A stretch of 64,000 nucleotides of DNA from Streptomyces sp. SID13031 (GTDB lineage Bacteria; Actinomycetota; Actinomycetes; Propionibacteriales; Kribbellaceae). The notes under the pieces were generated by a model that saw only the letters and a program-made list of their open reading frames with translations, was not told the DNA's origin and ran no database searches. The translations under genes were made by a program, and so were the position numbers. This document shows, one piece after another, positions 25,063-33,127 of the stretch; within the stretch, counting starts at the first letter, position 1, and every line of letters begins with the position of its first letter. The stretch is taken from the NCBI RefSeq assembly GCF_010548305.1, contig NZ_JAAGLV010000004.1:248001-312000 (forward strand), in the 5' to 3' direction.

Positions 25063-25081
25063 GCCAAGCCGGCTCACCGAG
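25054..25081 (+). terminator. Stem-loop at the end of the SIS gene
   Basis: CTCGGCTGAGCC and GGCTCACCGAG pair around a 5-nt loop with one bulge; the left arm includes the stop codon. Confidence 0.4.
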
Positions 25082-25164
25082 CCTCACGCCGTCGGGCCCG
25101 GCCACTGGGATTCGGCATCGTTCTCCTCGGTTGGTGTCACCCTCTTCGATGCACAGCCGGGGAG

Positions 25165-25191
25165 GGATGTCACAACTCCGCTCTGACATCC
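25165..25191. promoter_or_regulatory. Inverted repeat GGATGTCA-N11-TGACATCC upstream of SRPBCC gene
   Basis: Perfect 8-bp arms ending 7 bases before the ATG. The sequence GAGGGATGTCAC here recurs in the inverted repeat before the CoA-ester lyase (40159-40170). A candidate operator. Confidence 0.5.
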
Positions 25192-25198
25192 TCGACGG

Positions 25199-25669
25199 AT
25201 GACCAACGACGAGCGGTTCGAAGTCCGGCGAGAGATCGCCGCCTCACCTGCAGAGATCTTCGCCGTACTACGGGAGCCGCGCGGCCACGTCGCCATCGAC
25301 AGCTCGGGCATGCTCCAGTCCGCGACCGGGGAGCCGGTCGGCAAGACCGGCGACGAGTTCGTCGTGCACATGGATCGGGAGGCGCTGAACGACCTGCCGA
25401 TGGGCAAGTACGACGTCACGGTGATCATCACCCGGTTCACCGAGGACGCCGAGCTCGAGTGGACCATCTCCGGCACGATCCAGCCGCCCATCAAGCACCT
25501 GTACGGCTACCGCCTCGAGCCGAGCGCCAAGGGGACCCTGGTGACGACGTACTACGACTGGAGCCAGATCGAGGACCGCTACCGCGGCAGGGTCAACTTC
25601 CCGATCATCCCGGAGGCGGGTCTGCGCGCAACTCTGGGCATCCTCGCGCGCACAGTCGAGCAGCGGTGA
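25199..25669 (+). CDS. SRPBCC-family protein
   Basis: 156 residues: FEVRREIAASPAEIFAVLREPRGHVAID is the typical opening of polyketide cyclase/dehydrase-type START-like proteins, ending in the long C-terminal helix (GLRATLGILARTVEQR). A small hydrophobic ligand is probable but unknown. Its 3' end overlaps the convergent GNAT gene by 65 bases. It is unrelated in sequence to the SRPBCC protein at 6514 beyond the fold. Confidence 0.8.
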   Translation: MTNDERFEVRREIAASPAEIFAVLREPRGHVAIDSSGMLQSATGEPVGKTGDEFVVHMDREALNDLPMGKYDVTVIITRFTEDAELEWTISGTIQPPIKHLYGYRLEPSAKGTLVTTYYDWSQIEDRYRGRVNFPIIPEAGLRATLGILARTVEQR

Positions 25670-26234
25670 CAGGAGAGGCGAGCACCCACCCCAGTCGGCT
25701 GTAGAGCGCAAGGCCGTCAGCAGTAGCAACCAGTACTCCGGTACGCGCGCCGCCGTGGTGCGCCGCCCGGCCCAGGGCTTGCATGACGGTGGTACCGAGC
25801 CCCCGGCGCTGGTGTTGCGGCTCGGTGATCACTTGGTCGAAGACTGCGTGTTTCTGCGCAAGGGCGGCCTGGCCGCGGGCTGCGAGTTCGCCGTGGTGGG
25901 TGATGGTGGCGTGGATGAGCGCACCGGTCGTGATCACCTCCAGCTCGTACTCCGGTGGGCAGGTAGGCGCCTCTGTCGTTAGACGAGTGCTCATCAGGTA
26001 CTCCGGCGCCTGGACCTGCCACCGCTCGTCCAGGGCCGGGGACTCTGCGCAGATCTTCAGCCAAGTGCCGGGTGCTGTCAGGCGTGCCGCCAACTCCGGC
26101 ACGTGGGTGGGGAGCACATAGCGCGTCAGGTGGCCCGGCAGGCCGACGTCGATGCGGTAGCCCTCGGGCACCACCACGGGCGGTGGTGTGCCCCGGCAGA
26201 GTGCCCAGCCGGCAGTCCACGCCTCAAGCAGCAT
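25605..26234 (-). CDS. GNAT-family N-acetyltransferase
   Basis: 209 residues from the ATG at 26232-26234. The C-terminal half has the acetyl-CoA motif VITEPQHQRRGLGTTVMQALG and the later strand TGVLVATADGLALYSRLGW, clear GNAT landmarks; the first 90 residues are an extra domain. Its start lies within the last codons of the MFS gene (11-base overlap), so the two are one operon under the CGNR-controlled promoter at 27420-27448. An acetyltransferase plus exporter suggests drug or metabolite resistance; this is inference. Confidence 0.83.
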   Translation of the reverse strand: MLLEAWTAGWALCRGTPPPVVVPEGYRIDVGLPGHLTRYVLPTHVPELAARLTAPGTWLKICAESPALDERWQVQAPEYLMSTRLTTEAPTCPPEYELEVITTGALIHATITHHGELAARGQAALAQKHAVFDQVITEPQHQRRGLGTTVMQALGRAAHHGGARTGVLVATADGLALYSRLGWVLASPVTAARLCARGCPELRADPPPG

Positions 26235-27399
26235 GGGCCACCTGCTTCGGGGAGTAGCTGGAGATGTAGCCAAGCGCGGAGGCGCTGACCAGACTCCCGG
26301 CTATCACCAGCAGCGCGGTGTGGGTTCCGACCGCCGGGACCAGCACGCCGGCAGCCGCCTGGCCGAGTGCGGCCACCCCGACACGGAGGCTGGCGGCAGT
26401 GGTACTGACCCGGCCCTGCAGCTCCAGTGGGCTGTACTGCTGGCGGGCAGCGAACATCGCCGGGATCATCGGACCCGCCAGCAGGCCTGTGGCCGCTGCC
26501 AGCACCAGGAGTACCGCGAAGTTGCTGACCAGCGGCCAAGCGGTGAAGGCCAACCCGTAGGCGGCAACCGCGACCATCACGACATGCTCCGGGCGCCAGC
26601 GGGTCGAGAGGCGGCCCAGGAGCAAAGCTGTGGTGACACTCCCCAGCTCCAGGGCGGTCCAGAGGTATCCGGCTGCGGATCTGGGCATGCCGAGCGATGC
26701 CATGTGGAGGGGCAGGGTGATCAGCAGCATGCCGATGATGCCCATCAGAAGCGTCGACGTCACCGTTGAGGCACGCAGCCGCGGATTGCGAGCCAGCTGG
26801 GCCAAGCCGCCTACTACCGAGCTGAGGAAAGGATCGTGGTTCCCAGCGGTTGCCGGAAGCACAGGCAGCCGGCCGATGGCCAGGATGCTCATCATTGCGA
26901 TGACTACGATGACCATCGCCGCCGTCTCGACAGAGGCCACTGCGGCGATGGTGGCGGCGGCCGCAGGTCCGGTGATCGTGGCCGCGCCGAAACTGGCGGC
27001 TTCGAGCGAATTGGCGCGCGGCAACTGCTCAGTCCGAACCAGACTCGTCAGCATGCTGGTGAACCCACCGCTCACCAGTGGCAACGTCGTACCGGCGACT
27101 GCTGCGAGGGCTGGGGCGACCCAGTGAGAGCTGTCGCCGACCGCAGCCAGCATGGACACCATGACTCCGCCCAGCACAGCCTGGTTCAAAGCCAGCGCAG
27201 TACGCCGGTACGCCGTCCGGTCGAGCCAAGCGCCGAGAAGCGGACCGGTGATGATCGCGGGCAGCGCATAGGCGGCGCCCGTGATTCCAGCCAATGCGGG
27301 ACTGCCCGTCCGATCCAGCACGAGCAGGACGAGCGTGAAAGCGACCATCTCGTCGCCGACTCGCGCGAGCGTCGCGGCGGTCAGGTAGCGGGGCAGCAT
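26224..27399 (-). CDS. MFS transporter, probable drug exporter
   Basis: 391 residues with about 12 hydrophobic segments. The loop 2-3 motif is GPLLGAWLDRTAYRRTAL (the conserved MFS GxxxDRxxRR-like signature), with a central cytoplasmic loop near residue 190-210. The closest family feel is the MFS_1/MFS_3 group. RBS GAGGAG lies upstream of the ATG at 27399. It is divergent from a CGNR regulator with shared operator boxes, and followed by an acetyltransferase; the arrangement is that of a self-regulated export unit. Confidence 0.87.
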   Translation of the reverse strand: MLPRYLTAATLARVGDEMVAFTLVLLVLDRTGSPALAGITGAAYALPAIITGPLLGAWLDRTAYRRTALALNQAVLGGVMVSMLAAVGDSSHWVAPALAAVAGTTLPLVSGGFTSMLTSLVRTEQLPRANSLEAASFGAATITGPAAAATIAAVASVETAAMVIVVIAMMSILAIGRLPVLPATAGNHDPFLSSVVGGLAQLARNPRLRASTVTSTLLMGIIGMLLITLPLHMASLGMPRSAAGYLWTALELGSVTTALLLGRLSTRWRPEHVVMVAVAAYGLAFTAWPLVSNFAVLLVLAAATGLLAGPMIPAMFAARQQYSPLELQGRVSTTAASLRVGVAALGQAAAGVLVPAVGTHTALLVIAGSLVSASALGYISSYSPKQVAHAA

Positions 27400-27411
27400 G
27401 ACATCTCCTCA

Positions 27412-27458
27412 GTAACGGATATCTAGGCGTTACGCGTTACGCTAGCAAAGGCGTTACG
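27412..27458. promoter_or_regulatory. CGNR operator region: four GTTACG boxes
   Basis: CGTTACG occurs at 27428-27434, 27435-27441 and 27452-27458, with an inverted copy (GTAACG) at 27412-27417. The boxes lie inside and around both divergent promoters, so one regulator could control both directions. Confidence 0.65.
27420..27448 (-). promoter_or_regulatory. Promoter of the MFS-GNAT operon
   Basis: On the minus strand: -35 TTGCTA (27443-27448), a 17-bp spacer, and -10 TAGATA (27420-27425). The spacer consists almost entirely of two tandem GTAACGC boxes. Confidence 0.6.
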
Positions 27459-27460
27459 AT
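27455..27460 (+). promoter_or_regulatory. -10 box TACGAT, leaderless start of the CGNR gene
   Basis: TACGAT ends 7 nt before the GTG at 27468 and overlaps the third GTTACG box. Confidence 0.5.
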
Positions 27461-27467
27461 TGGTCGA

Positions 27468-28022
27468 GTGGAAACCTTGACGACGCCAGAGCGGATGGTC
27501 CGGATCGCCGTGGACCTGGTGAACACCAAGTCCCGCAATCCGGAGAAGCTGACCTCGCCCGAGGCCCTCGGGCAGTTCCTGCTCGAGCACGGCGAGCCGG
27601 CCGCGACCGTCGACGAGCGCGACCTCGCGCAGATCAAGGTGATCCGCGAGCGCATCCGCCCGGTCTTCCACGCCGAGCCGGCCGACGCGGCCCGCATCCT
27701 CAACGAGCTCCTCACCGAGTACGCAGTACGGCCCTATCTGTCGGATCACGACGGGTCGCCGTGGCACCTGCATGTGGCCAAGCCGGAGCCGACCTGGGCC
27801 GAGTGGCTCGCGGCCGGGGCGGCCCTCGGGCTCGCGGGATTCGCCGCCGGGCACGGCTTCGACGCGATCGGCGCCTGCGCTGCTGCGGATTGTGAGCGCG
27901 TCTTCGTCAACGCGGCCGAGCGCCGCCCTCGCCGGTTCTGCACTCCGACCTGCTCCAGTCGCACCCGCGTTGCGTCGTACCGGGCCCGCTCGAAGGCGGC
28001 AGCGGCCGACTCGGGCCACTAG
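27468..28022 (+). CDS. CGNR zinc-finger (ABATE-domain) regulator
   Basis: 184 residues from a GTG start. The N-terminal ABATE domain opens RMVRIAVDLVNTK. The C-terminal finger has C-x4-C (CAAADCERVFV) and CTPTCSSRTRVASYRARSK; the signature CGNR is replaced by CSSR, a common variant. It is divergent from the MFS/GNAT operon and has its own -10 box covered by an operator repeat, so autoregulation is likely. It shares architecture, not close sequence, with the protein at 2083. Confidence 0.86.
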   Translation: METLTTPERMVRIAVDLVNTKSRNPEKLTSPEALGQFLLEHGEPAATVDERDLAQIKVIRERIRPVFHAEPADAARILNELLTEYAVRPYLSDHDGSPWHLHVAKPEPTWAEWLAAGAALGLAGFAAGHGFDAIGACAAADCERVFVNAAERRPRRFCTPTCSSRTRVASYRARSKAAAADSGH

Positions 28023-28060
28023 GATCGCAGCGAGGACCCCCGGCAACAGGAGGAACGCGC

Positions 28061-28282
28061 GTGAGTCACACCGTCGTGGCAGAGCTGGTGGCGAACGTCC
28101 AGCAGGTCACCGCCAAGGCCGGGGACACGGTGGGGCCGGAGACCACCCTCGTCATCCTGGAGTCGATGAAGATGGAGATCCCGGTGCTCGCCGAGGTGGC
28201 CGGCACGATCCGCGAGATGAAGGTCGCCGAGGGTGAGGTCGTCCGCGACGGCGACCCGATCGCCATCATCGAAGAGAACTGA
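28061..28282 (+). CDS. Small biotinyl/lipoyl-attachment carrier protein
   Basis: 73 residues, a stand-alone biotinyl domain with the biotinylation motif ESMKM (Lys about 36) and a typical barwin-like half-repeat (GDTVGPETTLVILESMKMEIPV). GTG start with CAGGAGGA 8 bases before. The similar mycobacterial TB7.3 (Rv3221c) sits next to the sigma factor gene sigH and its anti-sigma factor; here the gene precedes sigE. The cognate carboxylase is not in the window. Confidence 0.9.
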   Translation: MSHTVVAELVANVQQVTAKAGDTVGPETTLVILESMKMEIPVLAEVAGTIREMKVAEGEVVRDGDPIAIIEEN

Positions 28283-28369
28283 GTGCCCGTGCCGGGGCAC
28301 TGGCGTTCAACCTTTCTGGCTGCTCGCGCGTCTTGTTTGATGAGAGTTCCATGAGAGCTGTCGAGGCGG

Positions 28370-28395
28370 GGAACTTCCCGTCAGCGGGGGCCGTT
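28370..28395 (+). promoter_or_regulatory. SigE/SigH-type ECF promoter upstream of sigE
   Basis: GGAAC (28370-28374), an 18-nt spacer, then GTT (28393-28395) in the context GGGAAC...CCGTTG. This matches the mycobacterial SigE/SigH consensus (GGAAC-N17/18-GTT) and is 120 bp before the chosen sigE start, which suggests autoregulation or control by a related ECF factor. Confidence 0.6.
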
Positions 28396-28514
28396 GACTC
28401 GTCGTACTGGCATCCCAGGGTCGAACCAGGGTGTACCCGACGTGCGAAGAGGACGGTGAACGCGGCACCATGGTGTTCTCACTCGTTGCCGAGCGGACCC
28501 AGGGAGGCGTTGTC

Positions 28515-29153
28515 GTGAAACCGGTCGACACCTCCATGGTGGCCGCTGCGACCACCCCGAAGGTCCAGCCGGAGATCGAGGCGCTGCCGTCCTGGGACGA
28601 GATCGTCCGGGCCCACTCGGCCCGCGTCTACCGGCTTGCCTACCGCCTGACCGGCAACAAGCACGACGCCGAGGACCTCACCCAAGAGGTCTTCGTCCGG
28701 GTCTTCCGGTCGCTGTCGTCCTACACGCCGGGCACCTTCGAGGGCTGGCTCTACCGGATCACCACGAACCTCTTCCTCGACGGGGCCCGCCGTAAGCAGC
28801 GGATCCGTTTCGACGGCCTGCCGGACGACGCGCACGACCGGTTGCCGGCCAAGGGCTCCGGCCCGGCCGAGAAGCTCGACCACGACTTGTTCGACCACGA
28901 TGTGCAGCACGCGCTCGACGCGCTGCCGGAGGACTTCCGCGCGGCGGTGGTGCTCTGCGACATCGAGGGCATGACGTACGACGAGATCGCCGACGTACTG
29001 GACGTGAAGCTCGGCACCGTCCGCAGCCGGATCCACCGTGGCCGCTCGATGCTGCGCAAGCACCTCGAGCACCGCGCACCCCGGTCCGGTCAGACCCGTA
29101 TCAGTGGCCCGCCCGCGGACGGACCCTTCCTCGCCGGGGGTGGCGACCGGTGA
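28515..29153 (+). CDS. sigE: ECF RNA polymerase sigma factor SigE
   Basis: About 212 residues from GTG 28515, chosen for the GGAGG seven bases upstream; ATG 28470 and an ATG at about 28536 are alternatives, and multiple starts are known for mycobacterial sigE. Region 2: [31 protein letters not shown]...[20 protein letters not shown]. Region 4: [45 protein letters not shown]. It directs the envelope stress response. The stop overlaps the anti-sigma start (GTGA), and the downstream order rseA-htrA-tatB is the mycobacterial one. Confidence 0.93.
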   Translation: MKPVDTSMVAAATTPKVQPEIEALPSWDEIVRAHSARVYRLAYRLTGNKHDAEDLTQEVFVRVFRSLSSYTPGTFEGWLYRITTNLFLDGARRKQRIRFDGLPDDAHDRLPAKGSGPAEKLDHDLFDHDVQHALDALPEDFRAAVVLCDIEGMTYDEIADVLDVKLGTVRSRIHRGRSMLRKHLEHRAPRSGQTRISGPPADGPFLAGGGDR

Positions 29154-29767
29154 CCCTGCAACATCCCATGGACAAGCTGAGCGCCGTCGTCGACGGCGAG
29201 CTGGACCACGACTCGCGCGACAAGGTGCTGAGCCACCTGGTCGGCTGCGACACCTGCCGCTCCGAGGTGGACGCCCAGCGGCGCCTCAAGGCCCGGCTGG
29301 CCGCGACTGCAGCCCCGGAGCCGTCACTCGACCTCATGCAGCGGCTGATGGGCGTCTCGTCGTTCTCGCAGGAGCCGCGCGAGGAGATCCGCCCGGTGCT
29401 CACGCCGGCGGCCGCCTTCACGCTCAGCCCGCAGCGGTCGGCGTTCCCGGCCGCCCGCAACGACACCACTCGACCAGGCACCCGTACTGCGACCCGGAGC
29501 CGGCGGCGTGCCGGCGTACTGGGTGCAGCCGGCTCTGCGGCCGCAATGGCTTCACTGCTCGGTACTGCGTTCGTCCTGGGTGACCCGGCACGGTCGGAGC
29601 AACCGCCGTCGCTGCAGCCGCCGGTGACGAGCTTCTCCCTCGACCACGCCGGCGTCACTGCCGGTGCGCCCTTCGCGGACCCGGTGGCGCTGATGAACTC
29701 CTTCAACGGGGCTGGTTACGCCGGGCTGAGCCCGACGTTGCAGCCGGTGGCCCTGACGGGCCGCTGA
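29150..29767 (+). CDS. rseA: Zinc-associated anti-sigma factor (RseA-like), membrane anchored
   Basis: 205 residues. The ZAS motif [12 protein letters not shown] (H-x3-C-x2-C, residues about 30-40) with an upstream His is the sigma-binding zinc site. A basic segment (TRSRRRAG) then leads to a single membrane helix ([22 protein letters not shown], about 122-143) and an extracytoplasmic tail. It would hold SigE inactive until stress or proteolysis. M. tuberculosis RseA has a similar ZAS domain. Translationally coupled to sigE by the GTGA overlap. Confidence 0.9.
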   Translation: MTLQHPMDKLSAVVDGELDHDSRDKVLSHLVGCDTCRSEVDAQRRLKARLAATAAPEPSLDLMQRLMGVSSFSQEPREEIRPVLTPAAAFTLSPQRSAFPAARNDTTRPGTRTATRSRRRAGVLGAAGSAAAMASLLGTAFVLGDPARSEQPPSLQPPVTSFSLDHAGVTAGAPFADPVALMNSFNGAGYAGLSPTLQPVALTGR

Positions 29768-29774
29768 CTAGGGT

Positions 29775-30857
29775 GTGCCTGCTGTGAGCCTCTCCCGGCT
29801 CGCCGTTCTGGTCGGCACTGCGCTGATCGGCTTCGGCCTGCCCATGCCCGCTTCGGCCGCGCCTGCGCCGGCCGCGCCGCGTGAAGACAACCCGACGGCC
29901 GTCGCCTGGCTGGAACGCGCCGCGGCGGCCCCGGATCACGTGTCGTACCACGGCACCCAGATCATCACCTCCTGGGGACCGCAGGGGTCCAGCTCGGCGA
30001 TGCTCGACATCGTCCACGCCGCCTCGCAGGGGTCGGAGATCAGCGTGGTCGGCTCGCCCGCGTCCCCGGGCGCCAAGGCGTTCGTACAGCGGGCCAACCA
30101 CACCGCCGGGCCGACTGTCGACGGCGGGCCGCTGGCGCTGCTCAAGGAGACGTACGAGCTCGCCTACAAATGCTGCACGGACACGATCGGGCGGGCGGCA
30201 GTACTGATCGAGGCGTTGCGGGGTAACCGGACGCTGGCGGCGCGGTTCTGGATCGACCAGACGACCGGGTTGCTGCTGCAGCGGCAGCTGTTCAGCGACG
30301 ACGGCAAGACGATGGTCCGGGCGACCGTGTTCACGGATCTGGAGATCGAGAAGTCCGAGTTCATCAGCCACCTGCCGCCGATGGCTCCGGGCAGCGTCGA
30401 GGCGATGGGGATGGACAACGTCGACGGGCTGCGCTCGCAGGGCTGGACCTGCGCGCCGTCGCTGCCGGCCTCGCTGCAGCTGTACGACGTCCACCAGGAC
30501 CAGGCGACCAAGTCCCTGCAGTTCTCGTACTCCGACGGGCTGTTCAACGTCTCACTCTTCGAGCAGCGCGGTGAGCTCGACCCGGCGGCGGTGGCGGGCT
30601 ACACGGCCATCACCACGCCCGAAGGCGCCCGGGTCTACCAGCGGTACGGGATGCCGTCGTACGTCGTCTGGTCGTCCAACGGGATCGTCTACACGCTGGT
30701 CGGGGACCTGCCGTTCGAGACGCTCGGGAAGGTGGTGGCGGCCTTCCCGCACCTGCCGCCACCGAAGGTGACAGCGGTCCAGCGGATGGGCACCGGACTG
30801 GCCAAAATCGCCTCTTGGCTCACACCGATGGGTGCGCTTTCCCACAAGCTGGGATAA
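29775..30857 (+). CDS. Secreted MucB/RseB-like sigma-E regulatory protein
   Basis: About 357-360 residues; GTG at 29775 or 29784. A signal peptide (RLAVLVGTALIGFGLPMPASAAP) is followed by a domain with the RseB/LolA-like pattern: WLERAAAAPDHVSYHGTQIITSW, ARFWIDQTTGLLLQRQLFSDDGKTMVRATVFTDLEI. The C-terminal part (about 225-330) resembles the second RseB domain. RseB/MucB binds the periplasmic side of the anti-sigma factor and shields it from proteolysis; placement right after the anti-sigma gene supports the same role. M. tuberculosis does not have this gene at the locus. Confidence 0.72.
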   Translation: MPAVSLSRLAVLVGTALIGFGLPMPASAAPAPAAPREDNPTAVAWLERAAAAPDHVSYHGTQIITSWGPQGSSSAMLDIVHAASQGSEISVVGSPASPGAKAFVQRANHTAGPTVDGGPLALLKETYELAYKCCTDTIGRAAVLIEALRGNRTLAARFWIDQTTGLLLQRQLFSDDGKTMVRATVFTDLEIEKSEFISHLPPMAPGSVEAMGMDNVDGLRSQGWTCAPSLPASLQLYDVHQDQATKSLQFSYSDGLFNVSLFEQRGELDPAAVAGYTAITTPEGARVYQRYGMPSYVVWSSNGIVYTLVGDLPFETLGKVVAAFPHLPPPKVTAVQRMGTGLAKIASWLTPMGALSHKLG

Positions 30858-30936
30858 TCAACTGTGGGAGTACTTCCAGGCACCCCGGTGCAGGCACCTC
30901 CCGACCCCAAGATGACGACGACGTGAGGCGGGCACC

Positions 30937-32586
30937 GTGAGCTGGGATGACGCCGAACCGACAGCCGGGACCCCGGCGGCTACGGACAACACCCAAGAGA
31001 TCCCGAGCGTCGGCGGCGGTACTACGCCCGCCGGGACGGGTAACCCTCCGGCCGCGGCTGGCAGCGCGCCTGGTGGCTCGGGCGGGTCTGGGGCGCCACT
31101 GGCCGACCCCACATTGGCCGATGCGGCAGCGGGGCTGACGGCTCACCCGCCTGTGGCTGCTTGGTCTGCGGGGCCGCCGGTACCGGCGTCTGGGCCTGCG
31201 CCAGCGCCTGGCCCGTTTGGGACGGCTCCGGCGGGTGGTGGGTTTGTGACGGGTCCTGCGGTCTCTGGACTGACTCCGCCGAGCTATGGGGCTGGGTCGA
31301 CGCCTCTGCCGGCTCCGGGCAGCAGCAGTTCGGCGTACCTGCAGAACGGGCGGTCTACGACTCAGCGGAGCTTCGGGAAGCCTGAGCCGCAGGACAACGG
31401 GTTCCGGCCCGGCTACTCCGGTCCCGGCCAGTCCTGGCCGGCGCAGCAGGGGACGTACGTACCTCCGCCGCCGCTTGACTGGCACCAGCAGCAGGCGCGT
31501 GCCTACACCCCGACTGCGCCGCAGAAGAACAAGACGCTCGGCCTGGCGGCTGTGGTCGCCCTGGTCATCGGTTTGATCGCGGGCGGAGGCGCGGCCGCGG
31601 CAGTCGTCGCTCTGGACAACAACGGCATCGACGACGACTCCGGCCCGCCGATCGGTCAGGGCGTCGACCCGAAGATCAAGACCGGCTCCGTCTCCGCCGT
31701 CGCCCAGGCGCTGCTGCCGAGCGTCGTACAGCTGAAGGTCGAGGGCGCCGACGACTCCAACGCGACCGGCTCCGGCTTCGTCATCGACGACTCCGGCCAC
31801 ATCCTGACCAACAACCATGTCGTCTCGGCCGCCGCGACCGGCGGTTCGATCCAGGTGGTGACGCAGACGGGCAAGATCTCCACCGCACGCCTGGTCGGCC
31901 GCTCACCGGCGTACGACCTGGCCGTGGTCCAGGTGCTCGGGCTGGACGCGCCGTCGGTGAAGTTCGGTGAGTCCGAGAAGGCGATCGTCGGGCAGGACGT
32001 GGTGGCGATCGGTTCGCCGCTCGGCCTGGCCGGCACGGTCACCTCCGGCATCGTCTCGGCCAAGAACCGCCCGGTCACCGCCGGCGGCGAGGGCGAGATC
32101 TCCTACATCAACGCGTTGCAGACCGACGCGGCGATCAACCCCGGCAACTCCGGCGGCCCGCTGGTCGACATGGAAGCGCACGTGATCGGCGTCAACTCCG
32201 CGATCGCGACCGTACGCGGCGCCGAGCCCGGGGCCAGCGGCAACATCGGGCTCGGATTCGCGATCCCGATCGACCAGGCCCGGCGTACTGCGCAGCAACT
32301 GATCGCCTCCGGCCAGGCGTCGTACCCGGTGATCGGCGCGAACGTGGACATGCAGTTCGAAGGCGGTGCGCGGGTCAGCGAGGTGCAGCCGAAGAGCGCG
32401 GCCGTGCGCGCCGGGCTGCGGACCGGTGACGTGATCACCAAGATCAACAACCAGCCGGTGGACACCGCCGAGGCGCTGATCGTGGCGATCCGGACGCACC
32501 GGCCGGGGGAGAACGTCCGGCTCGTGTTCGAGCGCGGCGGCAAACCGCGCGAGGTCACCCTCAAGCTCGACCAGCAGACCGGCTGA
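30937..32586 (+). CDS. htrA: HtrA/DegP-type serine protease, membrane anchored
   Basis: 549 residues. A ~195-residue Pro/Gly/Ser/Ala-rich cytoplasmic N-terminus precedes one membrane helix (about 201-226). The extracytoplasmic trypsin-like domain has the triad His about 293 (NNHVVS), Asp about 327 (YDLAVVQV) and Ser about 405 (NPGNSGGP). A PDZ domain (about 455-540, VQPKSAAVRAGLRTGDVITKIN) follows. It degrades or refolds misfolded exported proteins and sits in the sigE block as in mycobacteria (Rv1223). GTG start at 30937. Confidence 0.94.
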   Translation: MSWDDAEPTAGTPAATDNTQEIPSVGGGTTPAGTGNPPAAAGSAPGGSGGSGAPLADPTLADAAAGLTAHPPVAAWSAGPPVPASGPAPAPGPFGTAPAGGGFVTGPAVSGLTPPSYGAGSTPLPAPGSSSSAYLQNGRSTTQRSFGKPEPQDNGFRPGYSGPGQSWPAQQGTYVPPPPLDWHQQQARAYTPTAPQKNKTLGLAAVVALVIGLIAGGGAAAAVVALDNNGIDDDSGPPIGQGVDPKIKTGSVSAVAQALLPSVVQLKVEGADDSNATGSGFVIDDSGHILTNNHVVSAAATGGSIQVVTQTGKISTARLVGRSPAYDLAVVQVLGLDAPSVKFGESEKAIVGQDVVAIGSPLGLAGTVTSGIVSAKNRPVTAGGEGEISYINALQTDAAINPGNSGGPLVDMEAHVIGVNSAIATVRGAEPGASGNIGLGFAIPIDQARRTAQQLIASGQASYPVIGANVDMQFEGGARVSEVQPKSAAVRAGLRTGDVITKINNQPVDTAEALIVAIRTHRPGENVRLVFERGGKPREVTLKLDQQTG

Positions 32587-32658
32587 CCCGGGCGGGCGCT
32601 CGACCAGCCGCGGGCTACGCTGTCCGCGGCGCAACGGAACCTCGGAAAAGGTGGGGGC

Positions 32659-33000
32659 ATGTTCAACATCGGTCCGCTCGAGATAGCGGTGATCGCCATC
32701 GTCGCGATCCTCGTCTTCGGCCCCGACCGGCTTCCGGAGTTCGCCCGTACCGCCGCGAAGCTGCTGGGCCAGGTCCGGCAGATGGTGACCAAGGCCCAGA
32801 GCGACCTGCGCGAGGAGCTCGGCCCGGAGTTCGCCGACCTCGACGTCCGCGACCTCAACCCGCGCAGCTTCGTCCGCAAACACCTCCTCGACGGCGTCGA
32901 CGACGACTTCGACGAGAAGCCCGTCTCGGACTCCTACATGAGCACCCCCCAACGCCTCCCCGCCGGCGCCCGAGCCCCCTTCGACCCCGAAGCCACCTGA
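32659..33000 (+). CDS. tatB: Sec-independent (Tat) translocase subunit TatB
   Basis: 113 residues: an N-terminal membrane helix (IGPLEIAVIAIVAILVFGPDRLPE) with the Glu/FGPxxLP hinge, an amphipathic helix (FARTAAKLLGQVRQMVTKAQSDLREELG) and an acidic disordered tail. TatB recognises twin-arginine signal peptides with TatC; one candidate substrate is the enzyme at 59897. The order htrA-tatB is also mycobacterial. RBS AAGGTGGGGG. Confidence 0.93.
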   Translation: MFNIGPLEIAVIAIVAILVFGPDRLPEFARTAAKLLGQVRQMVTKAQSDLREELGPEFADLDVRDLNPRSFVRKHLLDGVDDDFDEKPVSDSYMSTPQRLPAGARAPFDPEAT

Positions 33001-33031
33001 CCCGAGCCACCGGGCCGGGAGTCAAACCGGC

Positions 33032-33076
33032 CGAACGCCCGTTCGTTAGGCAGCTGGCGCTTTACAGGTCGCCAGC
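33032..33076. terminator. Terminator-like hairpins between tatB and mrp
   Basis: Two small stems: CGAACG-CC-CGTTCG (33032-33045) and GCTGGCG...CGCCAGC (33053-33076), in the 127-bp gap between convergent stops. Weak T content. Confidence 0.35.
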
Positions 33077-33127
33077 CGCCGAAGAACCCGTCAGCCGGGG
33101 CCGGAACCGATTGGAAAGTGTCAGTTG

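Noticed and set aside
27468..28022. Horizontal acquisition of the CGNR/MFS/GNAT unit
   Set aside because: Base composition and codon use look like the surroundings, and there is no integrase, IS or flanking repeat to support recent transfer.
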